A DNA stretch of 64,000 bases from Mesorhizobium sp. L-2-11 (GTDB taxonomy: Bacteria; Pseudomonadota; Alphaproteobacteria; Rhizobiales; Rhizobiaceae), in NCBI RefSeq assembly GCF_016756595.1, contig NZ_AP023257.1, positions 2,620,001-2,684,000 on the forward strand, written 5' to 3'. Of this stretch, positions 45,137-53,408 are shown in pieces. The stretch's first letter is position 1. Every line of letters starts with the position of its first letter. A program made the translations under genes and the position numbers. Under the pieces are notes generated by a model, which was not told the origin of the DNA, made no database searches, and saw nothing but the letters and a program-made list of their open reading frames with translations.

Positions 45137-45534
45137 TAGAGACGCCCCAGATGGATGCGGTTTTTCACGCGCTTGGCGACGCCACCCGCCGGCACATGCT
45201 TCGCGACCTCGCTGGGGGCGAGCGAACGGTGAGCCAGTTGGCGGAACCGTTCGCCATGTCGCTGGCCGCCGCCTCCAAGCACATCAAGACGCTGGAGAAT
45301 GCAGGGCTTATTCGTCGAGAGGTGAGGGGCCGCACACATATGTGCCGCCTCGAACCCGGACCGCTGGCCAGCGCCCACCAATGGCTCGGCTTCTACGAGC
45401 GCTTCTGGACCAACCGTCTCGACGTCCTCGAGCGTCTGCTTCGCGAGGAGGACGCACGCAAAGCTCCGGGTGAGTCCTCGGCCCGGGATGATTCCAGGAA
45501 ATCGCCCACTTCCAAAGAAGGAGACGACCAATGA
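45127..45534 (+). CDS. ArsR-family repressor
   Basis: A 135-residue winged-helix repressor: MDAVFHALGDATRRHMLRDL, TVSQLAEPFAMSLAAASKHI and LIRREVRGRTHMCRLEP. No metal-binding CxC motif is present. This subgroup is coupled to SRPBCC proteins and is thought to sense non-metal signals or to autoregulate. It overlaps the SRPBCC gene by 4 bp (ATGA). ATG at 45127 is preferred; the longer frame from 45031 would run through the promoter. Confidence 0.9.
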   Translation: MVELETPQMDAVFHALGDATRRHMLRDLAGGERTVSQLAEPFAMSLAAASKHIKTLENAGLIRREVRGRTHMCRLEPGPLASAHQWLGFYERFWTNRLDVLERLLREEDARKAPGESSARDDSRKSPTSKEGDDQ

Positions 45535-46064
45535 ACCAGATGAAAACCATCGAAGCCTATGGCGAACTGACCGAGCCCGCCACGTTCACCATCCAGCGGC
45601 TTTTGCCTGGCCCCATCGAGCGGGTCTGGGCCTATCTCACTGAGAGCGACCTGCGCCGGCAGTGGATGGCTGCGGGCCAGATGGAAATGAAGGCCGGCAC
45701 CTCGTTCGAATTGGTCTGGCGTAATGACGAGCTGACCGACCCGCCTGGCCAGCGCCCCGCGGGCTTCCCCGAAGAGCATCGGATGGAGGGCCGGATCACC
45801 GAGCTCGATCCGCCTTACAAGCTCGCCATCACCTGGGGAAACACCGGCGGCGTTTCCTTCTTGCTGGAACCGAAGGGCAACGATGTGCTGCTCACCGTCG
45901 TTCATCGCCGGCTGCCGGAACGCGCAATCCAGCTTAACGTCACCGCCGGCTGGCACATGCATCTCGACATGCTCGCCGCCCGCCTCGCGGGCAAGACGCC
46001 GACCTCGTTCTGGGATGGCTGGAGCCGGCTGCGCGAAGAATACGACCGCCGCCTGCCGGCCTGA
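45531..46064 (+). CDS. SRPBCC/AHSA1-family protein
   Basis: A 177-residue START-like protein: FTIQRLLPGPIERVWAYLTE, RQWMAAGQMEMKAGTSFELV, and EHRMEGRITELDPPYKLAIT, then AGWHMHLDMLAARL near the C-terminus. This fold forms a hydrophobic pocket that binds lipids or small molecules. It is translationally coupled to the ArsR repressor, the standard ArsR-SRPBCC pair, and probably shares its ligand or stress response. Confidence 0.88.
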   Translation: MNQMKTIEAYGELTEPATFTIQRLLPGPIERVWAYLTESDLRRQWMAAGQMEMKAGTSFELVWRNDELTDPPGQRPAGFPEEHRMEGRITELDPPYKLAITWGNTGGVSFLLEPKGNDVLLTVVHRRLPERAIQLNVTAGWHMHLDMLAARLAGKTPTSFWDGWSRLREEYDRRLPA

Positions 46065-46172
46065 CACGATCGCGTGGGCTGAAGTCACTGCCCAGCCTCC
46101 ACCGGCATCCGCCGGTGGAGGCTCACCGACGATGAAACGTGCTTGCATTTCGCAAGCCCGATGGAGGAAGTC

Positions 46173-46748
46173 ATGCGCAAATTGATCACCGGAATGAAGA
46201 TTTCCGTCGACGGCAAGATGGAGGGACCCGAGGGTTACGCGGATTGGGTCGACGCCTGGGCGGAGGACTACGGGCTGACGCCACAGATCGATGCCTGCCT
46301 GCTCGGCAGCGTCATGTACGCCGGCTACGAGTGCTACTGGAGCGCGATCCAGAATGAGCCGGACAAGCCGCTGCCGATGACCGGCAAACTGCCGACGCCC
46401 GCCGAGCTGAAATGGGCCCGCTTTGCCGAACAGACCCCGCACTTTGTGCTGTCGAACACGATGACTTCGGCGCTTTGGCCAAAGACGCGCTTCGTGCGGA
46501 CTCTCGAAGACATCGCTGGGCTCAAGCAGCAGCCGGGCAAGGATATCTATCTCATGGGCGGTGCGCGAATGACCGCGAGCCTCATCGATGCCGGGCTGGT
46601 GGATGAACTGCGGCTGATCCTCTATCCGCTGCTCGTCGGCGAAGGGAAGGCGCTGTTTGCGACGACACAACATCGTCGCGGGCTCGAACTGCGCAAGATT
46701 CAGCAGCTCACTGACGGGCGCGTGAGCCTGGTCTATGGAATTGGCTAA
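46173..46748 (+). CDS. Dihydrofolate reductase-like (RibD C-terminal domain) protein
   Basis: A 191-residue protein of the RibD_C/DHFR fold: RKLITGMKISVDGKMEGPEG, IDACLLGSVMYAGYE, DIYLMGGARMTASLIDAGLV and DELRLILYPLLVGEGKALF. It probably reduces a small molecule with NADPH. Members of this family often follow ArsR-SRPBCC genes. GGAGGAAGTC leads directly to the ATG at 46173. Its stop codon lies inside a TAAAGCGCGTCGCGT repeat fragment. Confidence 0.85.
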   Translation: MRKLITGMKISVDGKMEGPEGYADWVDAWAEDYGLTPQIDACLLGSVMYAGYECYWSAIQNEPDKPLPMTGKLPTPAELKWARFAEQTPHFVLSNTMTSALWPKTRFVRTLEDIAGLKQQPGKDIYLMGGARMTASLIDAGLVDELRLILYPLLVGEGKALFATTQHRRGLELRKIQQLTDGRVSLVYGIG

Positions 46749-46760
46749 AGCGCGTCGCGT
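46746..46760. repeat. Truncated end of the bipartite repeat
   Basis: Fifteen bases, TAAAGCGCGTCGCGT, are identical to the left arm of the repeat at 22195. The complementary right arm is missing. The repeat supplies the stop codon of the RibD-like gene. Confidence 0.55.
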
Positions 46761-46768
46761 CTCGCCGG

Positions 46769-47518
46769 TCAGAGAGAAACCGATAGCCCACCGTCAACGG
46801 CCAGCACATGTCCGTTAACATAGGCGGCAGCGTCGGAGGCGAGAAACACCACGGCTCCGCCGAGCTCCTCAGGCTGGGCCCAGCGGCCCGCCGGGGTTCG
46901 TGCCTCGACCCATTTGGTGAAGGCCTCGTCGCTCATAAGCGCGGTGTTGAGCTCGGTAGCGAAATAGCCGGGGGCGATCGCGTTGACGGTGATGCCGTGA
47001 CGGCCCAGCTCAGCGGCAGTGGAGCGTGTCAGCCCGTGCAGGCCGGCCTTTGCCGCCACATAGGCGTGAATGGTCGGACGGCCAAGGATCGCCGCAACCG
47101 ATCCGGTGTTTATTATGCGCCCGAACTTGTTTGGCAGCATCAGGCGCACCGCGTCGCGCATCATGCGGAAACAAGCCGAAAGATTGACGGCAATCACATG
47201 GTCGAAATCCTCGTCCTGCCATTCGACCAACGGACTTCGATGCTGGATGCCGGCGTTGTTGACCAGAATATCGAGGCGGCCGTGGCGTTCGACAATCCCT
47301 TCGAGCGACGCCCTCGAGATCGCTGCGTCGGTGACATCGAACGGCAAGGCTTCGGCACCGATCCTTTCGGCCGCCGCAGACAGCGCGGCCGGATCGCGGG
47401 CATTGACGATCACCGTCGCGCCGTTTTCCGCAAGTGCCTTGGCCATGGCGAGGCCAAGACCACGCGAAGCACCGGTGACCAGCGCGACACGGCCGTTGAG
47501 CGAGAATAATTCCGACAT
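46769..47518 (-). CDS. SDR-family oxidoreductase, gluconate 5-dehydrogenase-like
   Basis: A 249-residue classical SDR: TGASRGLGLAMAKALAENGA, NNAGIQHR, catalytic Ser in INTGSVAA, and YVAAKAGLHGL with Tyr and Lys. The NNAGIQHR and PGYFATELN segments are typical of gluconate 5-dehydrogenases and related sugar-acid SDRs. AGGGGAT precedes the ATG. A sugar-binding-protein tail lies just upstream on the same strand, suggesting it once belonged to a sugar or sugar-acid utilisation operon. Confidence 0.88.
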   Translation of the reverse strand: MSELFSLNGRVALVTGASRGLGLAMAKALAENGATVIVNARDPAALSAAAERIGAEALPFDVTDAAISRASLEGIVERHGRLDILVNNAGIQHRSPLVEWQDEDFDHVIAVNLSACFRMMRDAVRLMLPNKFGRIINTGSVAAILGRPTIHAYVAAKAGLHGLTRSTAAELGRHGITVNAIAPGYFATELNTALMSDEAFTKWVEARTPAGRWAQPEELGGAVVFLASDAAAYVNGHVLAVDGGLSVSL

Positions 47519-47550
47519 TGAGATCCCCTAGGAAGGGCGGGCTATGAAAA

Positions 47551-47572
47551 GGGCGGGAGTTTCCTCCCGCCC
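47551..47572 (-). terminator. Rho-independent terminator after the binding-protein remnant
   Basis: A perfect 9-bp stem (GGGCGGGAG, 47551-47559, against CTCCCGCCC, 47564-47572) with a 4-nt loop is followed on the minus strand by TTTT. It lies just after the stop (47580) of the remnant sugar-binding protein. Confidence 0.7.
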
Positions 47573-47579
47573 GATAACG

Positions 47580-47782
47580 CTATTTGGAGCGCAATTTGGC
47601 GATGCAGGTATCCGCTGTCTCCGGCGTGCAAATGTCAAGGCCGGTATAGGTCGGGTCGGCCGGCGGAGCCCTGCCGTCCTTCATGTCCTTCAGTGCCATC
47701 ATCGTCTTGTAGCCCATTTCCAGGGTCAAAGGAGAGATGTCCCGCTGGTCTTGGCCGACCGGGCTTTTGAGGATGCGAAAAG
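47580..47782 (-). pseudogene. C-terminal remnant of a sugar ABC substrate-binding protein
   Basis: On the minus strand a ~66-residue frame reads SPLTLEMGYKTMMALKDMKD, DPTYTGLDICTPETADTCI, and AKLRSK then TAG. This is the end of ribose-type periplasmic binding proteins. No start or N-terminal ~250 residues are present; the sequence upstream of ~47782 is unrelated. The retained terminator shows where the gene's operon ended. The transport genes are gone. Confidence 0.75.
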
Positions 47783-47984
47783 ATCTGGACCATGTTCAGG
47801 TCGATAAAAAACAGTCCCAGGCGATCAGGTTAGAGCATTGACTCCGCCCGGCTATAAAAAAGCATTTTTCGAGGGGAACAGTTCAGGCGCGCGGGTCGAT
47901 TGCGGGTTGGGCCGCGGAGTTCGGCGCCGAAGCGATGATGGCCCACCGAGACGAATCGGGCTTGCGAAGTTGTAGGATGACCGT

Positions 47985-49451
47985 ATGATCAGACGCATGA
48001 CTGCGGATCGCCCATCTCTTCGACGCGAAGCTTCTGGCGCAATTGTTGGGCTGCCTGCGCAGTTTGCGGGTGATGCGCTGATAGACGGCCAGTCGCCCGA
48101 GGCAGAACGCTACCTCCTCGATTGGGGCCGCGACAAGCGCGGAAGTGCCCGCTTCATCGCGCGTCCAGGATCGGTGGAAGGCGTCCAGGCGCTCGTGAGA
48201 TGGTGCTCGCAGAGCGGTGTCGCCGTCGTCGTGCAAGGCGGCAATACCGGACTTGCCGGCGGCGCCATTCCAGACAATTCGGACTACGCAGTGCTGTCGC
48301 TTGAGCGTCTCAACCGGATACGGGCTGTCGATCCGCTCGACTTCACGCTGCAGGCGGATGCCGGTGCCGTGCTGCAGGACGTCAAGGACGCCGCTGAAGC
48401 ATCCGACATGACCTTCCCTCTCGCGCTTGGCGCGCAGGGATCGTGCACGATCGGCGGCAATGTCGCGACCAACGCCGGCGGCATCAATGTGCTGCGCTAC
48501 GGCATGACGCGTGATCTGGTGCTCGGGCTTGAGACGGTCCTGCCGGACGGCACGCTGTGGAACGGCATGAACGGGCTGCGCAAGGACAATCGCGGCTATA
48601 GCCTGAAGCAATTGATGATCGGCTCGGAGGGGACGCTCGGGGTCGTCACCGGCGTCGAGCTAAAGCTCTCGCCGCGGCCGACGCAGGTCGAGACCGCCTA
48701 TGTCGGACTGGGCAGCTTCCGCCAGGCGTGCGAGCTGTTCCGGACGGCAAGGCATCTCTGCTCCGACCTTCTCAGCGCGTTTGAAGTCATCGGCGAGGAG
48801 TGCCTGCCGCTGGCCCGTCTCATCGATCCGAACCTGCGCTCGCCATTGACGCAAGAATGCCCGGTTCATGCGATCGTCGAACTCGCCTGTGGGCCAGGGA
48901 TAGATGCCGGCGGACTTCTTGAAACGATGCTGGCGCGCGCCCTTGAGGCCGACCTGATCAGGGATGGCGCCGTCGCGCAAAGCCGCTCGCAGGCCGCCAC
49001 ATTCTGGGCCATCCGGGAGGGCCTGGTCGAGGGGCAGGCGCGGCGCGGCTTTCATGTCCGCACCGACCTCTCGGTTCGCCTCAGCCAGGTGCCGACGCTG
49101 ATCGAGCAGGCACGCGCGTGCATCGTGCGCGAGTGGCCAGGCTGGACATCGCTGACCTATGGCCACGCGGGCGACGGCAACATCCATTTCAACGTGCTGC
49201 CTCCCATCGATTGCGAGCCCGGCGAAGCGAGGATCGTGGGGCAGGCGATCTTGACCCGACTCTATGAACTGGTCGGAGCGCTCGGTGGCTCGTTCAGCGC
49301 CGAGCATGGCGTCGGTCGCAGCCGCAGCCAGGTGTTCTGGGCAGGCCTGTCGCCGCGCGAGCGGCAGCTTCATACCGCGATCAAGGCGGCCTTCGATCCG
49401 GCAGGCCTGTTCAATCCGACATGTCTCATGCCTGATCCTGGCAATTTGTAG
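47985..49451 (+). CDS. FAD-linked oxidase, GlcD / D-2-hydroxyacid dehydrogenase-like
   Basis: A 488-residue PCMH-type flavoprotein. FAD-binding features: VVQGGNTGLAGGAIPD, GAQGSCTIGGNVATNAGGIN, GMTRDLVLGLETVLPDG and GSEGTLGVVTGVELKL. The C-terminal oxidase domain ends with TYGHAGDGNIHFNV and AEHGVGRSR, which carries the catalytic histidines. It probably oxidises a D-2-hydroxyacid such as lactate, glycolate or 2-hydroxyglutarate. AGGAT precedes the ATG. It heads an operon with a FadR regulator, VOC protein and ABC importer. Confidence 0.88.
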   Translation: MIRRMTADRPSLRREASGAIVGLPAQFAGDALIDGQSPEAERYLLDWGRDKRGSARFIARPGSVEGVQALVRWCSQSGVAVVVQGGNTGLAGGAIPDNSDYAVLSLERLNRIRAVDPLDFTLQADAGAVLQDVKDAAEASDMTFPLALGAQGSCTIGGNVATNAGGINVLRYGMTRDLVLGLETVLPDGTLWNGMNGLRKDNRGYSLKQLMIGSEGTLGVVTGVELKLSPRPTQVETAYVGLGSFRQACELFRTARHLCSDLLSAFEVIGEECLPLARLIDPNLRSPLTQECPVHAIVELACGPGIDAGGLLETMLARALEADLIRDGAVAQSRSQAATFWAIREGLVEGQARRGFHVRTDLSVRLSQVPTLIEQARACIVREWPGWTSLTYGHAGDGNIHFNVLPPIDCEPGEARIVGQAILTRLYELVGALGGSFSAEHGVGRSRSQVFWAGLSPRERQLHTAIKAAFDPAGLFNPTCLMPDPGNL

Positions 49452-49462
49452 GGGAAAGCCGC

Positions 49463-50194
49463 ATGAAGCAGCGTTCGTCCATCATCGGCAGCGTGGAGGC
49501 GCTTCCGCACCGCGTCGCCTCGCATTTGAGCCGCGAGATCGAGGGCGGCGACATCATCCCAGGAGCCCGGCTTCCCACCGAAAGCCAACTCGCCGACAAG
49601 TTCGGCGTCAGCCGCAATGTCGTCAGGGAAGCGATTGCCCAGCTTCGCGCCGATGGCATGATCGAGGCGCGGCAGGGCATAGGCGCATTCGTCATGGCGC
49701 CGGAACAGCGGACAGCCATCCGGATCGACCGTGAAGCGCTGAAAGACCAGCGCAACATGGAGCAGCTCTTCGAACTGCGCAGCATCCTGGAGACCGAATC
49801 CGCCACGCTGGCTGCTGCGCGCTGTTCGTCTGATGATCTTGACGCAATCAAGGCTGCGCTGGACCGCATGGGCGGCGAGGAGCGCTGGGAGGATGGCAGC
49901 ATCGAGGCCGATCTGCTTTTCCATCGGGCGATCGCCCGGGCCACGGGCAATAGCTACATCTACACCTTCATTTCGTTCGTCTGCGAGCAGATCCGCCAGT
50001 CGATCCACTATGCCCGCCTCACCAACCCGCTCCACGACCTGGTCGAGGTCAATGTCGCCGAGCACGTGCGGATCTACGACGCGCTCGCCGCGCACGATCC
50101 GCAGGCTGCCGGCGAGGCGATGCGCCGGCACATCGACGGCGCCGCATCGCGGGTCGGCGTCGAACTCACCGCGAAGATCAATCGAGGCAAATGA
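49463..50194 (+). CDS. FadR/GntR-family transcriptional regulator
   Basis: A 243-residue regulator. The N-terminal winged helix has IIPGARLPTESQLADKFGVS, RNVVREAIAQLRADGMIEAR and GIGAFV. The C-terminal FCD helical bundle has FELRSILETESATLAAA, DLLFHRAIARATGN and an EHVRIYDALAAHD segment whose His/Asp residues normally bind metal and an organic acid. It starts 11 bp after the oxidase and overlaps the VOC gene by 4 bp. It most likely represses its own operon until the substrate acid appears. Confidence 0.9.
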   Translation: MKQRSSIIGSVEALPHRVASHLSREIEGGDIIPGARLPTESQLADKFGVSRNVVREAIAQLRADGMIEARQGIGAFVMAPEQRTAIRIDREALKDQRNMEQLFELRSILETESATLAAARCSSDDLDAIKAALDRMGGEERWEDGSIEADLLFHRAIARATGNSYIYTFISFVCEQIRQSIHYARLTNPLHDLVEVNVAEHVRIYDALAAHDPQAAGEAMRRHIDGAASRVGVELTAKINRGK

Positions 50195-50634
50195 CCATGT
50201 CGCTCGGGCAGACCAAGGCAATCACCGATATTTGCCTGCTTGTCGAGGATATCGACCGCACCATCGACTTCTACACGCAGAAGCTTGGCTACCGGATCAG
50301 ACGCCGCGCCGAGGGCTTTGTCGATTTTCATTCCGAGCGCGTGACGCTCGCCGCATGGGAACTGGACCACATCAATCGCCACTGCGGCGTCTCGAATGTC
50401 CGCTCACCGAAGCAGGCGCACAAGGCGTGCGTTGCGATGGAACTCGAAAGCGCCGGCGAGGTCGACCGGCTCTACGCCGAACTGTCGGACAAGGGCGTGC
50501 CGTTCGTCGGGCCGCCCGGCGACTATGTCTGGAACGCGCGCTGCGCCTACTTCCACGATCCGGACGGGACGCTGTGGGAACTCTATGCCTGGACCGGCGC
50601 CGGACCGGGCGACTATCACGACACGCAAGTGTGA
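50191..50634 (+). CDS. VOC-family protein in catabolic operon
   Basis: A 147-residue vicinal-oxygen-chelate protein: ITDICLLVEDIDRTIDFYTQ, DFHSERVTLAAWELDHI and CAYFHDPDGTLWELYAW. Metal ligands appear as Asp or His near residue 10, His in the middle and Glu near 130. It may be a dioxygenase, isomerase or lyase for the imported compound. ATG overlaps the regulator stop; a 69-bp gap precedes the binding-protein gene. Confidence 0.87.
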   Translation: MTMSLGQTKAITDICLLVEDIDRTIDFYTQKLGYRIRRRAEGFVDFHSERVTLAAWELDHINRHCGVSNVRSPKQAHKACVAMELESAGEVDRLYAELSDKGVPFVGPPGDYVWNARCAYFHDPDGTLWELYAWTGAGPGDYHDTQV

Positions 50635-50703
50635 CTGGATCGCGACGGCCTCGCAAGAAGGGCCGCGCCGCATGCAAACAAAGTCCAACAAAGGAGCAAG
50701 AAG

Positions 50704-51750
50704 ATGAGTGGGAACGCATCGCGGTGGAACCGCAGATCCATCCTGAAGGCCGGCGCCGCCGGCCTGGCGGCTTTCGGGCCGGGACTTCAGCTGTTTGGCG
50801 CCAGCGCCTCGGCTGCCGCTAAGCTCGTCGTCCAGTATGACTGGCTGATGTCGAACGGCCAGATCGGCGACGTCGCAGCCGTCGCCAATGGCTACTTCAC
50901 AGAAGCCGGGCTCGAAGTCGAATTCAGCCCCGGCGGACCGAACGCCGCCACCGTGCCGCCTGTCGTGTCCGGTGCCGCCCAACTCGGCCAATTCTCCGAA
51001 TCGCCTCAGCTCTATGCCGCGCGGGCGAGCGGCGTTCCGATAAGGATCATCGCCTGCGGCTACCGCACCGGGCCCTATGCGCTGACGTCGAAACCGGAGA
51101 AGCCGATCCGGTCGGTAGCGGATCTGAAGGGGATGCGGATCGGCACGCAGCCGACCGCGCGCTTCGCCATCGACGCGATGCTGGCGAAGAACAAGATCGA
51201 CCCTTCCGAGGTCACCATCGTCAATGTCGGGTTTGACAAGGCGCCGCTGGTTCGTGGCGACGTGGATGCGATCGGCGGCTGGATCACCAACACACAGGCG
51301 CTCAGCGTCGTCGGAGACGATCGCATCGATCTTCTGTTGTCGGAACTCGGCCTGGCGTCCTATGCCAATGTCTACTTCGCGACTGACAGCGCCATCGAAA
51401 CCGATTCCGAGACCTTGGCGAAATTTATCGGCGCGGTCGCCAAGGGGTGGGGCTGGGTCCACGCCAATCCCGAGCAGGCGGTCGACAAGCTCGTCGCAGC
51501 CTATCCCGAGATCGACGCAGGCTGGGAAAAGAAGACGATCCCCCTGGTGCTGAAACTGTCGTTCGACGACAACACGAAAAAGGATGGATGGGGTACCTTC
51601 GATCCTGCCTCGATCGAGAGCCAGATCGCGCTGCTTGACCAGATTGGCCAGTATCCGAACGGCAGGCCGAAGGCCGAGGACGTCCATACGACAAAGATTC
51701 TCGAACTCAGTGCGGCTGAACGGCCGAAGCTCGGCGCGCCTGCCTCTTGA
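50704..51750 (+). CDS. NitT/TauT-type ABC substrate-binding protein
   Basis: A 348-residue periplasmic protein with a Tat signal (NRRSILKAGAAGLAAFGPG) and the SsuA/THI5-like fold: KLVVQYDWLMSNGQIGDVAA, LEVEFSPGGPN, GVPIRIIACGYR and LKGMRIGTQPTARFAID. Family ligands include taurine, alkanesulfonates, nitrate, pyrimidine precursors and aromatic acids. AAAGGAG precedes the ATG. The ATPase follows with a one-base overlap. Confidence 0.88.
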   Translation: MSGNASRWNRRSILKAGAAGLAAFGPGLQLFGASASAAAKLVVQYDWLMSNGQIGDVAAVANGYFTEAGLEVEFSPGGPNAATVPPVVSGAAQLGQFSESPQLYAARASGVPIRIIACGYRTGPYALTSKPEKPIRSVADLKGMRIGTQPTARFAIDAMLAKNKIDPSEVTIVNVGFDKAPLVRGDVDAIGGWITNTQALSVVGDDRIDLLLSELGLASYANVYFATDSAIETDSETLAKFIGAVAKGWGWVHANPEQAVDKLVAAYPEIDAGWEKKTIPLVLKLSFDDNTKKDGWGTFDPASIESQIALLDQIGQYPNGRPKAEDVHTTKILELSAAERPKLGAPAS

Positions 51751-52526
51751 TGGCCGCGCCGGCCATCGAAACTTCCGGGCTCGACGTCGGCTATCCCGGC
51801 CGGCACTCGCCCGTGACGGTGATCTCCGGTCTCGAACTGACAGTCGAGGCCGGGACGTTCCTGTCCATCCTCGGGCCTTCGGGGTGCGGAAAGTCGACGT
51901 TTCTGCGGGTTGTCGCCGATCTGCTGGCGCCACTCGCGGGCACGATACGCGTGATGGGCGAAACGCCGTCGGCGGTGCGCTCCGGCCGCGGCGTGGGCTT
52001 CGTCTTCCAGGACTCGACCCTTTTGCCGTGGCGCACGGCGCGCGAGAATGTGCGGCTGCCGATCCAGGTGGGCCGCCGCAGCCTGTCGCGCATGATAGAC
52101 GACCGGGCCGACGAGCTGCTCGAACTCGTCGGCCTGTCGGCGCTCGGTGAGCGCCTGCCGCATCAGCTTTCCGGCGGACAGCGCCAAAGGCTGGCGATCG
52201 CCCGGGCGCTGCTTGGCGAGCCACGTCTGCTTCTGATGGACGAACCTTTTGGCGCTCTTGACGAGATCACCCGCGATCGCCTCAACGACGAACTGCTGAA
52301 CCTTTGGCGGCGGACCGGAACGACCGTGCTGTTCGTCACGCATTCCATTGCCGAAGCCGTCTATCTCGGGCAGCGCGTAATCGTGCTTGCGGCCCATCCC
52401 GGACGGATCGTCGCCGACCACGACCTTCGTCCGCTGAAGGGGCCGGACAACAGATGCTCGCGCGAGGATCCGGCAATCGTCGCGGCGATGGCCAGGATGC
52501 GCTCCGCCCTTGGGGCGGCCTCGTGA
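51750..52526 (+). CDS. NitT/TauT-type ABC ATP-binding protein
   Basis: A 258-residue ATPase: GPSGCGKST (Walker A), FVFQDSTLLPWRT (Q-loop), LSGGQRQRLAIARAL (signature), LLLMDEPFGALD (Walker B) and FVTHSIAEAVYL (H-loop). It pairs with the binding protein and permease on each side. ATG at 51750 overlaps the preceding TGA; an in-frame TTG three bases upstream is less likely. Confidence 0.9.
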   Translation: MAAPAIETSGLDVGYPGRHSPVTVISGLELTVEAGTFLSILGPSGCGKSTFLRVVADLLAPLAGTIRVMGETPSAVRSGRGVGFVFQDSTLLPWRTARENVRLPIQVGRRSLSRMIDDRADELLELVGLSALGERLPHQLSGGQRQRLAIARALLGEPRLLLMDEPFGALDEITRDRLNDELLNLWRRTGTTVLFVTHSIAEAVYLGQRVIVLAAHPGRIVADHDLRPLKGPDNRCSREDPAIVAAMARMRSALGAAS

Positions 52527-53281
52527 ACCGCGGCGCGCTTTCGCCGTTCGCACAGACTGCGCTGCCGGTCCTCGGCGCCGGCTCGCTCATTCTCGCATGG
52601 CAATTCCTGCTGCCGCTCGCTGGCGTGCCGGCATACATCGTTCCGACGCCAACCGCGATAGCCGGCGTGTTTGCCAGGAACGGATCGCTTCTCCTCTCGA
52701 ACCTGTGGCCGACGGCCATCGAGGCGCTCTCCGGCTTCGTGCTCGGCAATCTCGCCGCAGTGCTGCTGGCAATTGTCTTCGTTCACAGCCGAACGCTGCA
52801 GGCAGCCTATTTTCCGGTCGTGCTGTTCTTCAATACGATCCCGGTCCTTGCGCTGGCCCCGGTCGTCATCCTCATCTTCGGCCTCGGCATGCTGCCCAAG
52901 ATCGTGATCGCGGCAGTGATCTGTTTCTTCCCAACGCTCATCAACATGATCCGGGGGCTGGAATCGGCGAGCCCCAGCGAGCACGAGCTGTTCCGCGTGC
53001 TGTCGGCGACGCGCTGGGAAGTATTCTGGCGCCTGCGCCTGCCGCGCGCGCTGCCAATGCTTTTCGCTTCGCTGCGGATCGCCTCGGCGACCGCGGTGAT
53101 CGGCGCGATCGTCGGCGAATGGATCGGCTCCGACAAAGGTCTCGGCGCGCTGATCATCCAGGCGACCTTCAACTATCAGTCCGACCGGCTCTACGCCGCT
53201 ATCGTGCTCTCATCGCTGCTGTCGATCGGGTTCTTCATGACGGTCGTCGCCGCTGAGCGGTGGTCTGTTCGATATCGTTGA
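52523..53281 (+). CDS. NitT/TauT-type ABC permease
   Basis: A 252-residue inner-membrane permease with about six helices. The cytoplasmic EAA loop is near RVLSATRWEVFWRLRLPRAL. GTG at 52523 overlaps the ATPase stop (GTGA); the longer frame from 52304 runs inside the ATPase and is rejected. It completes a three-gene importer in the same transcript as the flavoprotein oxidase and VOC genes. Confidence 0.88.
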   Translation: MNRGALSPFAQTALPVLGAGSLILAWQFLLPLAGVPAYIVPTPTAIAGVFARNGSLLLSNLWPTAIEALSGFVLGNLAAVLLAIVFVHSRTLQAAYFPVVLFFNTIPVLALAPVVILIFGLGMLPKIVIAAVICFFPTLINMIRGLESASPSEHELFRVLSATRWEVFWRLRLPRALPMLFASLRIASATAVIGAIVGEWIGSDKGLGALIIQATFNYQSDRLYAAIVLSSLLSIGFFMTVVAAERWSVRYR

Positions 53282-53408
53282 CCGGCTGGTTCCCAGGGTG
53301 GTCGCTTGGAGTTGGGCAGGACTTCGCCCCAACGCCCAGGCGAGGGTTGCCTCGCCTGCGCCTGCCTGTAGTATGACCAGTGCTTGCAGGGATGGGGGGA
53401 GCTCGAGC

